Source: Sorex araneus (lineage: Eukaryota; Chordata; Mammalia; Eulipotyphla; Soricidae). Taken from it: DNA of 64,000 nucleotides. This document shows positions 11,851 to 22,900 of the stretch, piece by piece. Position 1 is the stretch's first letter. Every line of letters starts with the position of its first letter. Under the pieces are notes generated by a model. That model made no database searches and was not told the DNA's origin. It was given only the letters and a program-made list of their open reading frames with translations. The stretch is taken from NCBI RefSeq assembly GCF_027595985.1, contig NC_073302.1:402611310-402675309 (forward strand), given 5' to 3'. Made by a program: the position numbers and the translations under genes.

Positions 11851-12489
11851 ATAATCATTCTTTGTTTTTTAAAGAGGAATTCATTTTTTATGGTGCCAGG
11901 ATTGAACCTAGGGTCTCACACACACAAGAGCTCAGCTTCTGAACGACATCCTCAGCTGCAGGATTTTCTTGCTGCTAATCTTTGAAAAGGCTAAGATCTT
12001 CATTCCTTCTTAATAAAGCACTTACACAAGATCACTGCCTCCAACACCCCACCTCCAAAAAAAAAAAACCCACAGGATTTAATTACTCAGATCAGCTTTC
12101 CCAGATTTGTGAATTCACAAAACAACTGTGTGATCCTCTACTTTATTTTGACTCTATTTCCCTAATTTCAGATCTGACATATTGATGTATTTCTCAAATA
12201 TTCTTAACATTGTTTCCTTCTTTCCACTACCGCTCATCTCTCAATGACCAAGCAATGCAGGGGTGGTATCCATTTGCTTTGAATCCTGGAACGGCATTCT
12301 AGTATGACCAGTGACTTCTTGGTATCTGTTTTCTTAGCTATACATGGGACGGTGAAAAAAAACATAGGCTACATGGCTAATAAGAGAATTAAATGAATCA
12401 GTACGTAGTAATTACTATGAATAGTGGTTAACACAAAATAGGTACTCAGTAGATAATAGTGAAATCAAAATATCATAGTATTTATGGTG
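10940..12489. other. FBXL13 intron 1, mostly unassigned
   Basis: AT-rich sequence with a SINE-like scrap at about 11275-11430 ('ggtccaggcattccccacc', 'cactggccagactgggg') and the (GTT)n run. No exon-like signal. 12641-13293 is likewise unassigned. Confidence 0.4.
11819..11849. repeat. (GTT)n microsatellite
   Basis: Pure run of about ten GTT/TTG units, followed by a short SINE-like minus fragment (to about 11960). Confidence 0.9.
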
Positions 12490-12640
12490 TTGTTTTTGTT
12501 GTTGGATTTGGGGCAACAACCTTAGAAACTACTCCCATCTCCATGCTTGAGAGTCATTCTCAATAGTGCTTTAAGGGACCATAGGGTGCAGTGGATTGAA
12601 TCTGGGTGTCCTGCACACATACTCTCCCTCCAGCCCAATA
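12490..12640 (-). mobile_element. SOR SINE, old
   Basis: 'agggaccatagggtgcagtgg', 'tgaatctgggtgtcctgcac', 'tctccctccagccc'. Confidence 0.6.
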
Positions 12641-13303
12641 CTATTTTAAACTACCTACTGTTAAGCATTAGAGAAAAAGGCATGGACAAAGAGAGAAATT
12701 CAAATATACATCCCCTGCACCAGTCAAATGAGAAGGAGAGGGGAAACAGAGATATTTTATATTATGCCTAGTAGAAGAACAAGACAAGAGAACTTGAGGG
12801 AAACAACTAAAAAGAGAATTTGACAGATCAATAGTTTCAATATATATTTATATATTTAAAATGCAGTAACTGTCTATTAGAACTAGAAGAAGAGAGAATC
12901 AGAGTCCAAATTCAATACCAGAAACAGGCATGGTCAATCAAACCCTGGCAAGATCAACACATAAACAAAAGTTATGATTTCGTTTGCTTCCAGGATGCTG
13001 CAAAGCACCACCTTCACCTATCTGGAGGCATCTCCTGCATCTGGGCTCACAGGTGAGCCAGAGCAGGACTCAGTTATTCCAGCATGCAGATGTCTCCACT
13101 CCAACCCAGACACATATTGTGAACACATGGCATTTCCAACAGAACTTGAAAGCTGTTTTTTTTATATTATGTACCTGGAAATATTTTATTCATGTGCAAA
13201 CCCAGAAAGAGGCTTCTTTTACAGAGATGGTAAGATGATAAATATATAGCTCCATGCCTTGTTTTTTTATGTACAATGAGATTTTTAAAAAATGAATTGC
13301 CAT

Positions 13304-14419
13304 TGCTGGGTCAAATGGAAGTTCAATTTCTAATTTTTTGAGAATCGTCCATATTGTTTTCCAAAAGGGCTGAACCAGTCAGCATTCCCACCAGTAGTGA
13401 AGAAGAGTCCCTTTCTCCCCGCATCCACGCCAACACCGGTTGCTTTTGTTTTTTGGGATGTGGGCCAGTGTCTGTGGTGTGAGATGATATCTCATGGTTG
13501 TTTTGATCTGCATTTCCCTGATGATTAGTGATGTGGAACATTTTCTCATGTGCCTCTGAGCCATTTGGATCCTGGGAATATATCCCGAAGAGGCAAAACG
13601 GTATAGTAGAGAAGGCATATGTATTTCTATGTTCATTGCAGCACTGTTTACAATAGCCAGAATCTGGAAAAAACCAGAGTGCCCCAAAACAGATGACTGG
13701 TTAAAGAAACTCTGGTACATCTACACAATGGAATACTATGTAGCTGTCAGAAAACATGAAGTCATGAAATTTGCATATAAATGGATCAACATGGAAAGTA
13801 TCATGTTGAGTGAAATGAGTCAGAAAGAAAGAGACAGACATAGAAAGATTGCACTCATATGTGGAATATAATGTAACTGAGAAGTACAAGTTGGCAACGA
13901 TGCAACTTCTGGCAGATATCTCTCTGGACTTAGTTACTAAAATACTAAATTACAGAAATCCAAAACTGAGAGGCCGCTAAGTGTGGTCACTCGACCTCAT
14001 ACCTCTTCATCCTCAGCAATGGAAAACAAATTATCTAATGCTTCCTTTTCAGCGGGTCTGACTTTAGGGGAGAGACTCTCCAAACAATAATAGTGAGTTT
14101 TGTTGAAATATTGTATGCAATCAAAGTGAAAGTAAAGTGAAATTTATTAGTTACACAGGCCGGGTGGGGGGCTTAGGGTGGGGGGGCTAGGGGCGTGGGG
14201 GTGTTAGGGGTGTGAGGGGGCGGGGTAGAGCTATACTGGGATTCTTGGTGGTGGAATATGAGCACTGGTGAAGGGATGGGTATTCGAGCATTGTATAACT
14301 GAGATTTAAACCTGAAAACTTTGTAACTTTCCGCATGGTGACTCAATAAAAAAATTTTTAAAAAATTTTAATAAATAAATAAATAAATAAAATAAAAAAT
14401 CAGCAAAAAAAAAAAAAGA
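13304..14419 (+). mobile_element. L1 with 5' inversion (twin priming)
   Basis: The insertion is flanked by GAATTGCCAT (13294-13303 and 14420-14429). Positions 13562-14419 are a plus-strand L1 3' end (ORF2 end [20 protein letters not shown], 3'UTR, A-rich tail), while 13304-13561 are ORF2 sequence in the opposite orientation. In a normal L1 the two segments abut at the ORF2 site around 'gggaatatatccc', so the upstream part has been inverted. Confidence 0.85.
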
Positions 14420-14791
14420 AGAATTGCCATGATTAGCATACGGGAGGTCCGGGTGCAGACCCCCAAAGCAACCCACAACACAGCAACTGGAATAGCCCCT
14501 GAGCACCCCTCCCAACCCCCACCCCACCCCACACAAACACACACAAAGGCATTGCTGACCACGTGTCACAGAAAGAAACCCCTATAGCTGGGAACTGGTT
14601 TATGTCCCTAAACACTGTCTCAAGTTCCTTCTGCCTAACCTGCAACCCTCCCAAGAAGCAGGTGACAGTCCCAAATGATCTGATCCCATGAGAGCTGGAG
14701 TCAGCAGGTTGTTGTTCTAGACAGTTGTTGTTCTACTGGACATTGTCCTTTGTTTCTGTGGAAATTCGCAAGCTTAAAATTTGAACATGAC

Positions 14792-14970
14792 AGGGGCTGG
14801 AGTGATAGCACAGCCAATAGGGTGTTTGCCTTGCACGCAGCCAACCTGGGTTCGATTCCCAGCATCCCATATGGTTCCCTGAGCACTGCCAGGAGTAATT
14901 GCTGAGTGCATGAGCCAGGAGTAACCCCTGTGTGTCGCCGGGTGTGACCCAAAAAGAAATTAAAAACCAC
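14792..14970 (+). mobile_element. SOR SINE
   Basis: Near-complete: 'ggggctggagtgatagcacag', 'tgtttgccttgcacgcagcc', 'ggttcgattcccagcatccc', 'gtgacccaaaaag'. Confidence 0.88.
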
Positions 14971-15000
14971 AAAATTTGAACATGACAGGTGGAGAGATGG

Positions 15001-15240
15001 GCTAGAGCTATAGCACAGCGGTAGGGCATTCACCTTTCACAAGGCCGACCGGTGTTCGATTCCTCCACCCCTCTCAGAGAGCCCAGCAAGCTACCGAGTG
15101 TATCACGCCCGCAAGGCAGAGCCTGGCAAGCTACCCGTGGCGTATTGGATATGCCAAAGACAGTAACAATAAGTCTCACAATGAGAGATGTTACTGGTGC
15201 CCGCTCAAACAAATCCGATGAGCAACGGGGTGACAGTGAC
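15001..15240 (+). mobile_element. tRNA-headed SINE with RTE-derived body
   Basis: Well-preserved copy: 'gtagggcattcacc', 'gtgttcgattcc', 'ctctcagagagc', 'gcaaggcagagcctggcaag', 'tatgccaaagacagtaacaa', end 'gcaacggggtgacagtgac'. Flanked on both sides by SOR SINEs. Confidence 0.9.
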
Positions 15241-15425
15241 AGGTGGAAAGATAGTACAGCCAGTAGGGGCGTTTGCCTTGTATGCAACCAACTAACCCAG
15301 GTTTAATCCTCAGCATCCCAGATGGTCCCCTGAGCACTGCCAGGAGTGATCCCTGAGTGCAGAGCTAGGAGTAATCCCTGAGCATTGCTGGGTGTAGTCC
15401 TCCCCCCCAAAAAATAACAAAATAA
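15241..15425 (+). mobile_element. SOR SINE
   Basis: 'gtggaaagatagtacagcc', 'gtttgccttgtatgcaacc', 'ctgagcattgctgggtgtag', A-rich end; abuts the RTE-bodied SINE to its left. Confidence 0.78.
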
Positions 15426-16140
15426 TTTTTTTCAAAAATTGGGCATGAGGGGATGTGTCTCTCTTACATCAAAATAGGGGATGGCAAATTTTTATTCTAG
15501 AAACTCCTTCCCTGAAAGCATACTGACCATTTCTGAAAGGGCCAACTGGCCTCAGCCACTGAGGGGGCCCTTAGGGAGAAGGATCTGGCCCTCAAGACTT
15601 GAACCTGACAGATTTTAAGGCTGACCAGAAAGACAAGGAACAGCTGTTTCTAGCACCCTCTAGTACACAGGAACAAGACACCAGATCTGATACACCAGAT
15701 CTGATACCTGCTATAGTGTGCCTGGCCCAGTCATCAAATCCTGGATAGGTGACCCATTACTAGAGAAATAATAAACCATATGCTTTCTGTTTATTGGGAT
15801 GTCCCATGAGTTTGCTTCTGGAATTGCATTTGTGACTCTAGCAAGGCTGAAAGAACCCAAAGAGAAGCTACAACCTTTTCCTCCCAAATCCAGCAAACTA
15901 GTTCCTCTCTCCCACAACTGGTCAGAGGTCTCTTGCTAACATTTCTGATTTCTGAATCTCTAATAAGTATGTGTCACTTTAGACTCTTCAGAAAAAAATC
16001 TTTGTTAAAAGAGATCTATAAATCATCCAATTTTTAATAATATAGGTGTAAACCATCTCTAAACAAACATTAAGCATTAAAACTCTGCATGAAATTTTTT
16101 TAATTGCATTAAAATAGGAAACAGTATGAAAATCATGATT

Positions 16141-16350
16141 AGGGGGTCTGAGAGATAGTAAGGCAAGTAAGGCATTTATTTGCCTTGCACACACTTGGGG
16201 TTCAATGCCCTGCTCTCCTCCTCGCACCCCCTTGCCACCCCCCACACCACGTAACTGTCCCCAGGACCTCATCAGAACTGATCCCTGACCACAGAGCCAG
16301 AAGAAAACCCCGAGTATTAATGGGTGTGGCTCGAAAACAAAAGCACAAAA
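16141..16350 (+). mobile_element. SOR SINE
   Basis: 'ggggtctgagagatagtaagg', 'ttgccttgcacacacttggggttcaatg', 'tgggtgtggctcgaaaac'. Confidence 0.68.
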
Positions 16351-16489
16351 ATCATGATTTGCAACTTAAATACGCCCTCTAATGGGAAGATTTGGTTTCA
16401 CAGACTCCTGTATTCAGTTCTAAGATACTAAACTGAAATATGCATAAATAATTTGAAGAATACACTTTTTCACCCGGGTCTAACAACTA

Positions 16490-16855
16490 GATATACCTGC
16501 TTCATTAGGACAGAATGGACCACTGATGCCATATCAAGGAAAATGGTAGTTGGAAATGATGACTCTGGAGAAAAACTGAGGGTAAAGTGGTATGAATGTT
16601 TCAGTAACAATATTGCAAAGCACAGTGCCTGAAAGAAAAACAAGAGAGACAGAGAAGAAAAGTGTCTGCCATAGAGGCAGGCTGTGAGGGTGGGACTGGG
16701 GAAGGAGGGCAGGAGGGAAACTGGGCACATTTGTGTTAGGAAATGTGCCTTGGCGAAGGGCCAGGTGTTGGAACCTTGGATGACTGAAACTCAATCATGA
16801 ATATCTCAAGGTTATACAATGTTTAAAAATTAAAATAAATAAATAAAATAAAGGT
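16490..16855 (+). mobile_element. L1 3' end fragment
   Basis: 3'UTR type sequence ('gttggaaatgatgactctgg', 'ggcaggagggaaactggg', 'gaactttggatgactgaaactcaatcatgaa'-like) with an A-rich AATAAATAAA end. Similar to 27700-28175. Confidence 0.65.
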
Positions 16856-16930
16856 ATATACCTGCTTGATATAGCATAGGCGATATAACATGATTGTCTA
16901 CCCCATCTTTGTTCTCATGTGACAGGTGGA

Positions 16931-16936
16931 AATATT

Positions 16937-17028
<92 letters not shown>

Positions 17029-17300
17029 TTAGTGAATCACCATGAGACAAACTTACAGACTTACAGGTTTTCATGCTTAGGTTTCAGTCATACAATGATC
17101 GAGTACCCATCCCTCCACCAGTGCCCATTTTCCACCACCAATAGTCCCAGCATCCCACCCACCACCCCCAACCCTGTCCCTTTCACCCCACCCTGCCTCT
17201 GTGGCAGGGCATTCCCATTTGCTCGCTCTCTCTTTTTGGGTGTTGTGGTTTGCTACAGAGGTATTAAGTAGGTATCATGTTCGGAGGTGACAATATTTCT
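16931..17300 (-). mobile_element. Short L1 3' end with (CTTT)n-expanded tail
   Basis: A minus-strand L1 3' fragment (17030-17291; 'tgaatcaccatgagac', 'ccatccctccaccagtgccc') whose poly(A) end is now a tract of about 24 CTTT units (16935-17028). AATATTTCT flanks it at 16931-16939 and 17292-17300 as a short TSD. Confidence 0.7.
16935..17028. repeat. (CTTT)n microsatellite
   Basis: Near-pure run of CTTT units at the tail of the L1 fragment that follows; it arose from the A-rich tail. Likely length-variable. Confidence 0.95.
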
Positions 17301-17531
17301 ACTTAACCAGCTATTTTAGATAAGCAGCTATCTAAAATTCTACAAGCAGGGTTTCCTTGTATGAGCCCCTATCTTAATGATATCCCTTAAAACACAAATA
17401 TCCTTTGGAAGAGTAGCTCAGAGATGTCAGAGAAAGGAATGAAGGTATCCAAAGGAAATACTTAGTTTTCCTACAAGTCTATCTAGACACAGGTTGCTAG
17501 TATACTTTTTAAACTTAAAATTTCTAAAAGA

Positions 17532-17688
17532 TGGGGCTGGAGCAATAGCACAGTGGGTAGGGCGTTTGCCTTGCACTCGACCAAACTGAGTTCGATTCCC
17601 AGAATCCGATATGGTCCCCTGAGCACCGCCTGAGTGCAGAGCCAGGAGCAACCCTTGTGCACCGCCAGGTGTGACCCCCCCCAAAAAA
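17532..17688 (+). mobile_element. SOR SINE
   Basis: 'ggggctggagcaatagcacag', 'gggcgtttgccttgcac', 'ggtgtgacccccccc', A-rich end; close to the consensus, with a small internal deletion. Confidence 0.85.
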
Positions 17689-17881
17689 ATTCTAAAAGAT
17701 ATTTTCTGTATTTTTAAGGTATATAATAAATATATATTAAATTACCCAATATTCCAAGTATTTAATCATTTCATTGATTTACTTTTAATCTAAAATGAAA
17801 GTTTTAAGAAAATAAACACTGAGATGTAAAAAAGAAACCTCCTATCTGTGGCTATATATTTTGTGTAAACAGTATAGTTAT

Positions 17882-18000
17882 TTATTTTGGTGGGGGAGGA
17901 TCTTGAACCACAGACAGCAGTGTTGGGGGCTTCAGGTTTATACTAACAATGCCCAGGGAACCATTTGCTGCCAGGGATCAAACTGGGCTGAATTACTTGT
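17882..18000 (-). mobile_element. SOR-like SINE, partial
   Basis: 'acagcagtgttgggggcttcagg', 'gccagggatcaaactgggctg'; diverged and 5' incomplete. Confidence 0.5.
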
Positions 18001-18021
18001 CAGAAAGGTTAAGTTTTCTAA

Positions 18022-18372
18022 TATTTACTAGCTGCTATGAACTGAGAATGGTCTGCTCCAAAGATTCATATATTAAAGTCCTTACTTCATTTGGATAATA
18101 TTTGGAAGTGACAGTAATCAGACTTAGATGACATTATGAGGGCAGGGCTCTGTCCTCACAATATAAGGAGGGAATTAGCATCCTTTTAAAAAGAGGCACC
18201 AGACCATTTGTTTTCTCTCTACAATGCAAGAACTTACTGAAAAGCTACTGCCTGCAGACCAGGAGTCCTCAGGCAGAACCACTACATGCAAGGTACCCTC
18301 ATCTCAAATCGCCAGCCTCCAGATCAGTGAAAAAGCACTGTTGCTTAAACCACCCAGTTTAAATGTTTTGTA
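18022..18372 (+). mobile_element. MLT1-like MaLR LTR
   Basis: 'gctatgaactgagaatggtctgctccaaag', 'attatgagggcagggc', 'cagcctccagatcagtg' and 'tgcttaaaccacccagttt' follow the order of an MLT1 LTR of the ancient MaLR group. Diverged solo-like copy; no internal region beside it. Confidence 0.65.
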
Positions 18373-18725
18373 GGGCATCTTATGCAGGTTAAAACACTAG
18401 TCATCTCTGATTGTCCTTCCTTGCACTGGGAGATTTCATTTAGATAGATCTGGATAGGGAGGCAGATTCAGTAGCATCCAGAGAGAGAAAAATTACAAAA
18501 GGGTGATTAAACTCAGAAAGTTAAAACGCAGGAAATTTGAATCCCCATTCACAACCCCAAAAGGAATTTACTTCTTACAGCTAAAAGGTTTGAGATAAAG
18601 GTGCTGACACATTGTGCCTGGTGAAAGCCACTTGCTAGTTAATTCATAAAACAGTCATCTTTTAACAGTACAAGTGGGCAAGGATTCTCTCTAAGGTCTT
18701 CATTGTAAAGGCACTAATCCCATTC

Positions 18726-18858
18726 TTTTTTGTTGGTTTTGTTTTGTTTTTGTTTTGTTTTGTTTTGTTTTTAGCCACAGCTGGCTGTGCTCAGGGCTTA
18801 TTCCAGGCTCTGTGTTCCGAGGTCACTCCTGGAAGGTTTGGTGATCGAACACAGTTTT
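18726..18858 (-). mobile_element. SOR SINE, partial
   Basis: (TTTTG)n end, 'ctgtgctcagggcttattccaggctctgtg', 'gaggtcactcctgg'; head missing. Confidence 0.65.
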
Positions 18859-18933
18859 GATCACCAAATATCATCAAATATTTTGTAATAATAAATCACA
18901 AAGAAATTTATTTTAAAACAATTTAGGTCAGAG

Positions 18934-19771
18934 CTTCCGCCCAGAGATGAACCAAGAGCCGCGGCACGAGAAGCAGAGCCTCCCGCCTACTGACTGTGAT
19001 CCTGAGGTCTCCTAACCCATTTTGGCACCAGAGCAGATTCTTGCAGCCATGCATTTTGACTGTGAACTGAACTACAACCTCGTGCAGCCCGGGGAGGGAT
19101 TTTTTTCCCTCTCCACCCCATTTTTCTGAGCGAAAATGGCGGCAGCGGCAGCAGCCACACGGTGAGAGCCACCCTCTAAGACCCCTCCACCAGGAGGTAG
19201 GACTTTCTTTAGTGACGTAGCCTGTAGGTGATCCTGGGAGGGGAGGTGTTCCCGGCGCGCCTTCCGCCCAGAGATGAACCGAGAGCCGCGGCACGAGAAA
19301 CAGAGCCTCCCGCCTACTGACTGTGATCCTGAGGTCTCCTAACCCATTTTGGCACCAGAGCAGATTCTTGCAGCCATCCATTTTGACTGTGAACTGAGCT
19401 AAAATATTAGAAACCCAAAACCGCGCGGCCGCGATAGTAAAAGTCTTCACTTTTACCAAGGAAGAGAAATTATTAGATGATGCTTATTCAGCAGGCCTGA
19501 TTGTTGGGGAAAATTTCCAATCAACAATAGTGAGTTCTGTATGGAAATATGAAATGTACTCAATATATAGAGAGAATAATGGGAATATCATCAGCTACTT
19601 AGATGGGGGGTGGGGTGGGAGGGGGGTGTATTGGGGTTCTTGGTGGTGGAACGGGTGCACTGGTGAAGGGATGGTGGTTTAATCAGTATTTGACTGTGAC
19701 TTAAACCTGAAAGCTTTGTATTTTTTTTCTTGTTTTCACGGTGGTTCAATAAAATATTTCTTTAAAAAAAA
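18934..19771 (+). mobile_element. ORF-less L1-tailed element with tandem GC-rich 5' monomers
   Basis: An 838-bp insertion flanked by a perfect 19-bp TSD, AAAACAATTTAGGTCAGAG (18915-18933 and 19772-19790). The 5' part starts with 'cttccgcccagagatgaacc', and the same ~140-bp segment restarts at 19261, giving a 327-bp period: a tandem 5' monomer plus a truncated second copy. From about 19403 it passes directly into an L1 3' end (compare 13930-14350): G-rich tract, 'ggtggtggaa', 'gcactggtgaagggatgg', AATAAA, poly(A). Neither ORF1 nor ORF2 is present. It may be an internally deleted L1 or a separate non-autonomous family. It inserted in the head of an older SOR SINE. Confidence 0.8.
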
Positions 19772-19782
19772 AAAACAATTTA

Positions 19783-19935
19783 GGTCAGAGAGAAAGTTTA
19801 GTAGGAAAGGCACTTGCCTTGTACCTGACTAACACAGCTTTGCTCTCAAGCATCACATATGGTCCCCTTAAGTGATCCCTGCCAAGAATGACCCCTGAGT
19901 GCAGAGCCACGAGTAAGTCCTAAAACAAAATTTAA
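19783..19935 (+). mobile_element. SOR SINE hit by the ORF-less L1 element
   Basis: 'ggcacttgccttgtacc', 'gagtgcagagccacgag'. Its head supplied the target site of the element at 18934-19771, so it is older than that insertion. Confidence 0.65.
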
Positions 19936-19946
19936 ATTTGTGTCAT

Positions 19947-19960
19947 AACCCCCACATTAC
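19947..19960 (+). repeat. RTE target-site duplication, left copy
   Basis: AACCCCCACATTAC, identical to 23383-23396 at the other end of the RTE element. A 14-bp perfect match at both ends of a 3.4-kb unit marks true element borders. Confidence 0.9.
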
Positions 19961-22900
19961 CCAACTGCCGCCACACTCCATGCCGCTTTTCTGGATGCTG
20001 GGGCCGAGCCTCAGGCATGAGTGAAGTCCCACAGAACCAGGTAATTCAGAACTTTGTGACCTTGGACTCTAGACTCAATGGGACCCAGAAACAGCTTGCT
20101 TCCACCAATCACCAGTGACCCAGGGGTCACAGCCGGAGCCAAATAAATTCCTCATTGGCTGAACTCCACTACCCAACTGTGCCACACTCCAGGCCGCTTT
20201 CTGGACATATAATAAACACTTCCTACCCATTTTCTATCATTACCACACCATATTTGACGGGGTTCAAATATGGTGTGAACCATCAGAACACCTATAATGG
20301 CAATTAGGGACTGCCCTAAAAGCCTCCATCTGTCTTGAAGAACCCATCCAGCTACTGACAGTATCCCGCCCACACAGCAGAGCCTGGCAAACTACCCATG
20401 GTGTATTGGATATGCCAAAAACAGTAACAACAATGGGCCTCATTCCCCTGACTCTGGAAGGGCCCCCAATACGGCAGCATTAAGAAAGATGAACAAGGAG
20501 AAGCTGATAAATCTCAGAGCTGAACCAGGCTGCCAAAATGAAGGACTAAAATGACTGCACTTTTAACATTCACACACTGGCATCAAAACTATCCATCGAG
20601 GACCTGATGGTGCAAGCATGGAAGATCAAGTACAACATCATTGGATTGACTGAGATGAGAAGGCATCAAACACATCACACCATTTTCGACACTGGAGAAG
20701 AACTGTTCCTCAGAACATGCGACAGTAGAGGTGTCTGTGGTGTTGGTGTCCTTGTCAACACAAACAGCCATGAGCATTGATTCGTTCCAATAATTAACAT
20801 CCCGAATTGGATGCTTATGTTTGAATAGATGTGGCTCAATGCTGGCAGTTTCTATCTTTGTTGTCTACACACCAACATCCAACTATGATGAAGAAGAAAC
20901 TGAGAAGTTGTACAAAGAGCTGGAGAAGTTCTATAAAGAAGACCACACCTTCATCATTAAAATTGTCAGTGATTTTAATGCCAAGATAGGACCTAGAAGG
21001 TCACCCAAAGAACTCCACATCAGGACCCACGGCCTACAATGGAACGAACAGGGTGAGAGTCTGAGTTCATCATGTTGACCAAGACCATCCATGGTAACTC
21101 GCAGTTCCAGAAGGCTGAATCTACACGCTGGACATGGGAGTCTCCCGGTGGACAGTTCCACAACAAAATTGACACTCATATTCAATCGATGGTTTTGCCT
21201 GACTGTTGTCCCAAAATTCCAAATGGGATCAGACCATTGTCTCCTTCATGCAAAATTCTACTTCACAGAGTGGAGAGAAAGGGCTGCAAAGTTTAAGAAG
21301 AGAACACCCAGAATGGCCACAAACTGGGAGCTCTTTGGCACTACTGTAGCAATATGGGAAGATGCCATCGTTGTCAACATCAATAAAGAATATGGTCAAC
21401 TGGTTCATCACCTCCATGATTGTGCGAAGAATGCAAAGAGAGAGAAAGCCACAAAAAGTCGCCTGTCTTCGGAAACTCTCGAGCTCATTCGCCAACGTGG
21501 TTTGGCGCAAGCCTCAGGCAATCACAAGCTAATGTCAGAGCTCGCAAAGCTGTGCAGAGAAGCGATAAAGGAAGACCTCAAAGAGAGAAGAGCAGCAGTG
21601 TTGGTTGATGTGGCAGAAGCCGGGAAAAGTGTTTGTAACACCTGCCTCTCCTTCACCAACTATAAGACCAATATGACTACCCTCTGATGTCCTGATGGAT
21701 CTATCACATCTTCCAGAAGGGCAACGGAAAAGATTATCTACAACTTCTACTCGGATCTCTTTGATAGCCACGTCCACCTGCCCACATACCAAATTCCGCA
21801 GGATGGATATGTCGTTCCCAGTGTTCTCCCTTCCAAAATTCCACACACCATTTCTTCGGTAAAGAAGCATACAGCACCCAGTCCAGACAAGGTCAGACCC
21901 GAACACCTGAAGAATCTGCCGCCAGTACTCATCAACACACTGACTCAGCCCTTCACACGCTACCTGTCTGAATACAAAGTTTTGTCCCAATGGAAAACCA
22001 GCAGGACCATCCTATTGTACAAGAAGGGAGACATCATGACATCGGCAACTATCACCCGATCTGCCTGTTGTCTGTTGTCTACAAGTTATTCACTCGAGTC
22101 ATCCTGAATAGGATTGGCAGAACACTAGATGAAGGACAATGATGCTAGCAAGCCAGGTTCCAAAAAGGATTCAGCATGATCAACCATATCCACATGGTGA
22201 CCAAGCTCATTGAGGTTTCGAGAGAGTTCAAGATGCGGCTCTGTCTAATGTTCATCGATTTAAAGAAGGCCTTTGATTCTGTTGAGACTGAAGTGGTCAT
22301 CTATGCACTAACAAAACACGGTGTTCAAACTCAATACATCAGGATCCTCTGTGAGCTGTATTACGATTCACCACCAGGATCTCACCATTCTAAAAAGAAG
22401 TGATCATTGATGTAAAGAGAGGGGTTCGGCAGGGTGGCACCATTTCACTGAAACTCTTTAGTGCCACTTTTAAGAACTTCATATGATGACTGGAATGGGA
22501 AGGAATGGGAGTGAAGATAGACAGTTGGCAACTACACCACCTCTGCTTCACTGATGACATCATTCTCATAACACCAAATATCAGCCAAGCGGCACAAATA
22601 CTGGTTGACTTCAACTGTGAGTGTGGAAAGGTCGGACTGCAGCTGAATCTCACCAAGACAATGTTCATGAGAAACGGACTAGTTTTTGATGTTCCATTTG
22701 CCCTCAATGGAACAAACATCTCCGAATACAGCAGTTAGTTGTACCTAGGTCGAGAACTCAACATGACAAATGACCTGGCACCTGAATTGCGCGGGAGGAA
22801 GAGAGAGGCGTGGAACAGCTTCAAGAGTGCCGAAGAAGTGGTTAAGAGGACAAAGAAACTCTGGCTCCAGGCACATCTTTTTGACATCACCGTTCTTCCT

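Noticed and set aside
15001-15240. tRNA gene candidates in SINE heads
   Set aside because: A- and B-box-like motifs are present, but there is no complete cloverleaf; these are SINE promoters and not tRNA genes.
16935-17028. CRISPR-like regular repeat
   Set aside because: Simple tetranucleotide run without spacers in a mammalian genome; no CRISPR array exists in the window.
18923-19459. 178-codon open frame on the minus strand
   Set aside because: It runs through the tandem GC-rich head of the ORF-less L1 element, and its repeat in the protein simply reflects the repeated DNA.
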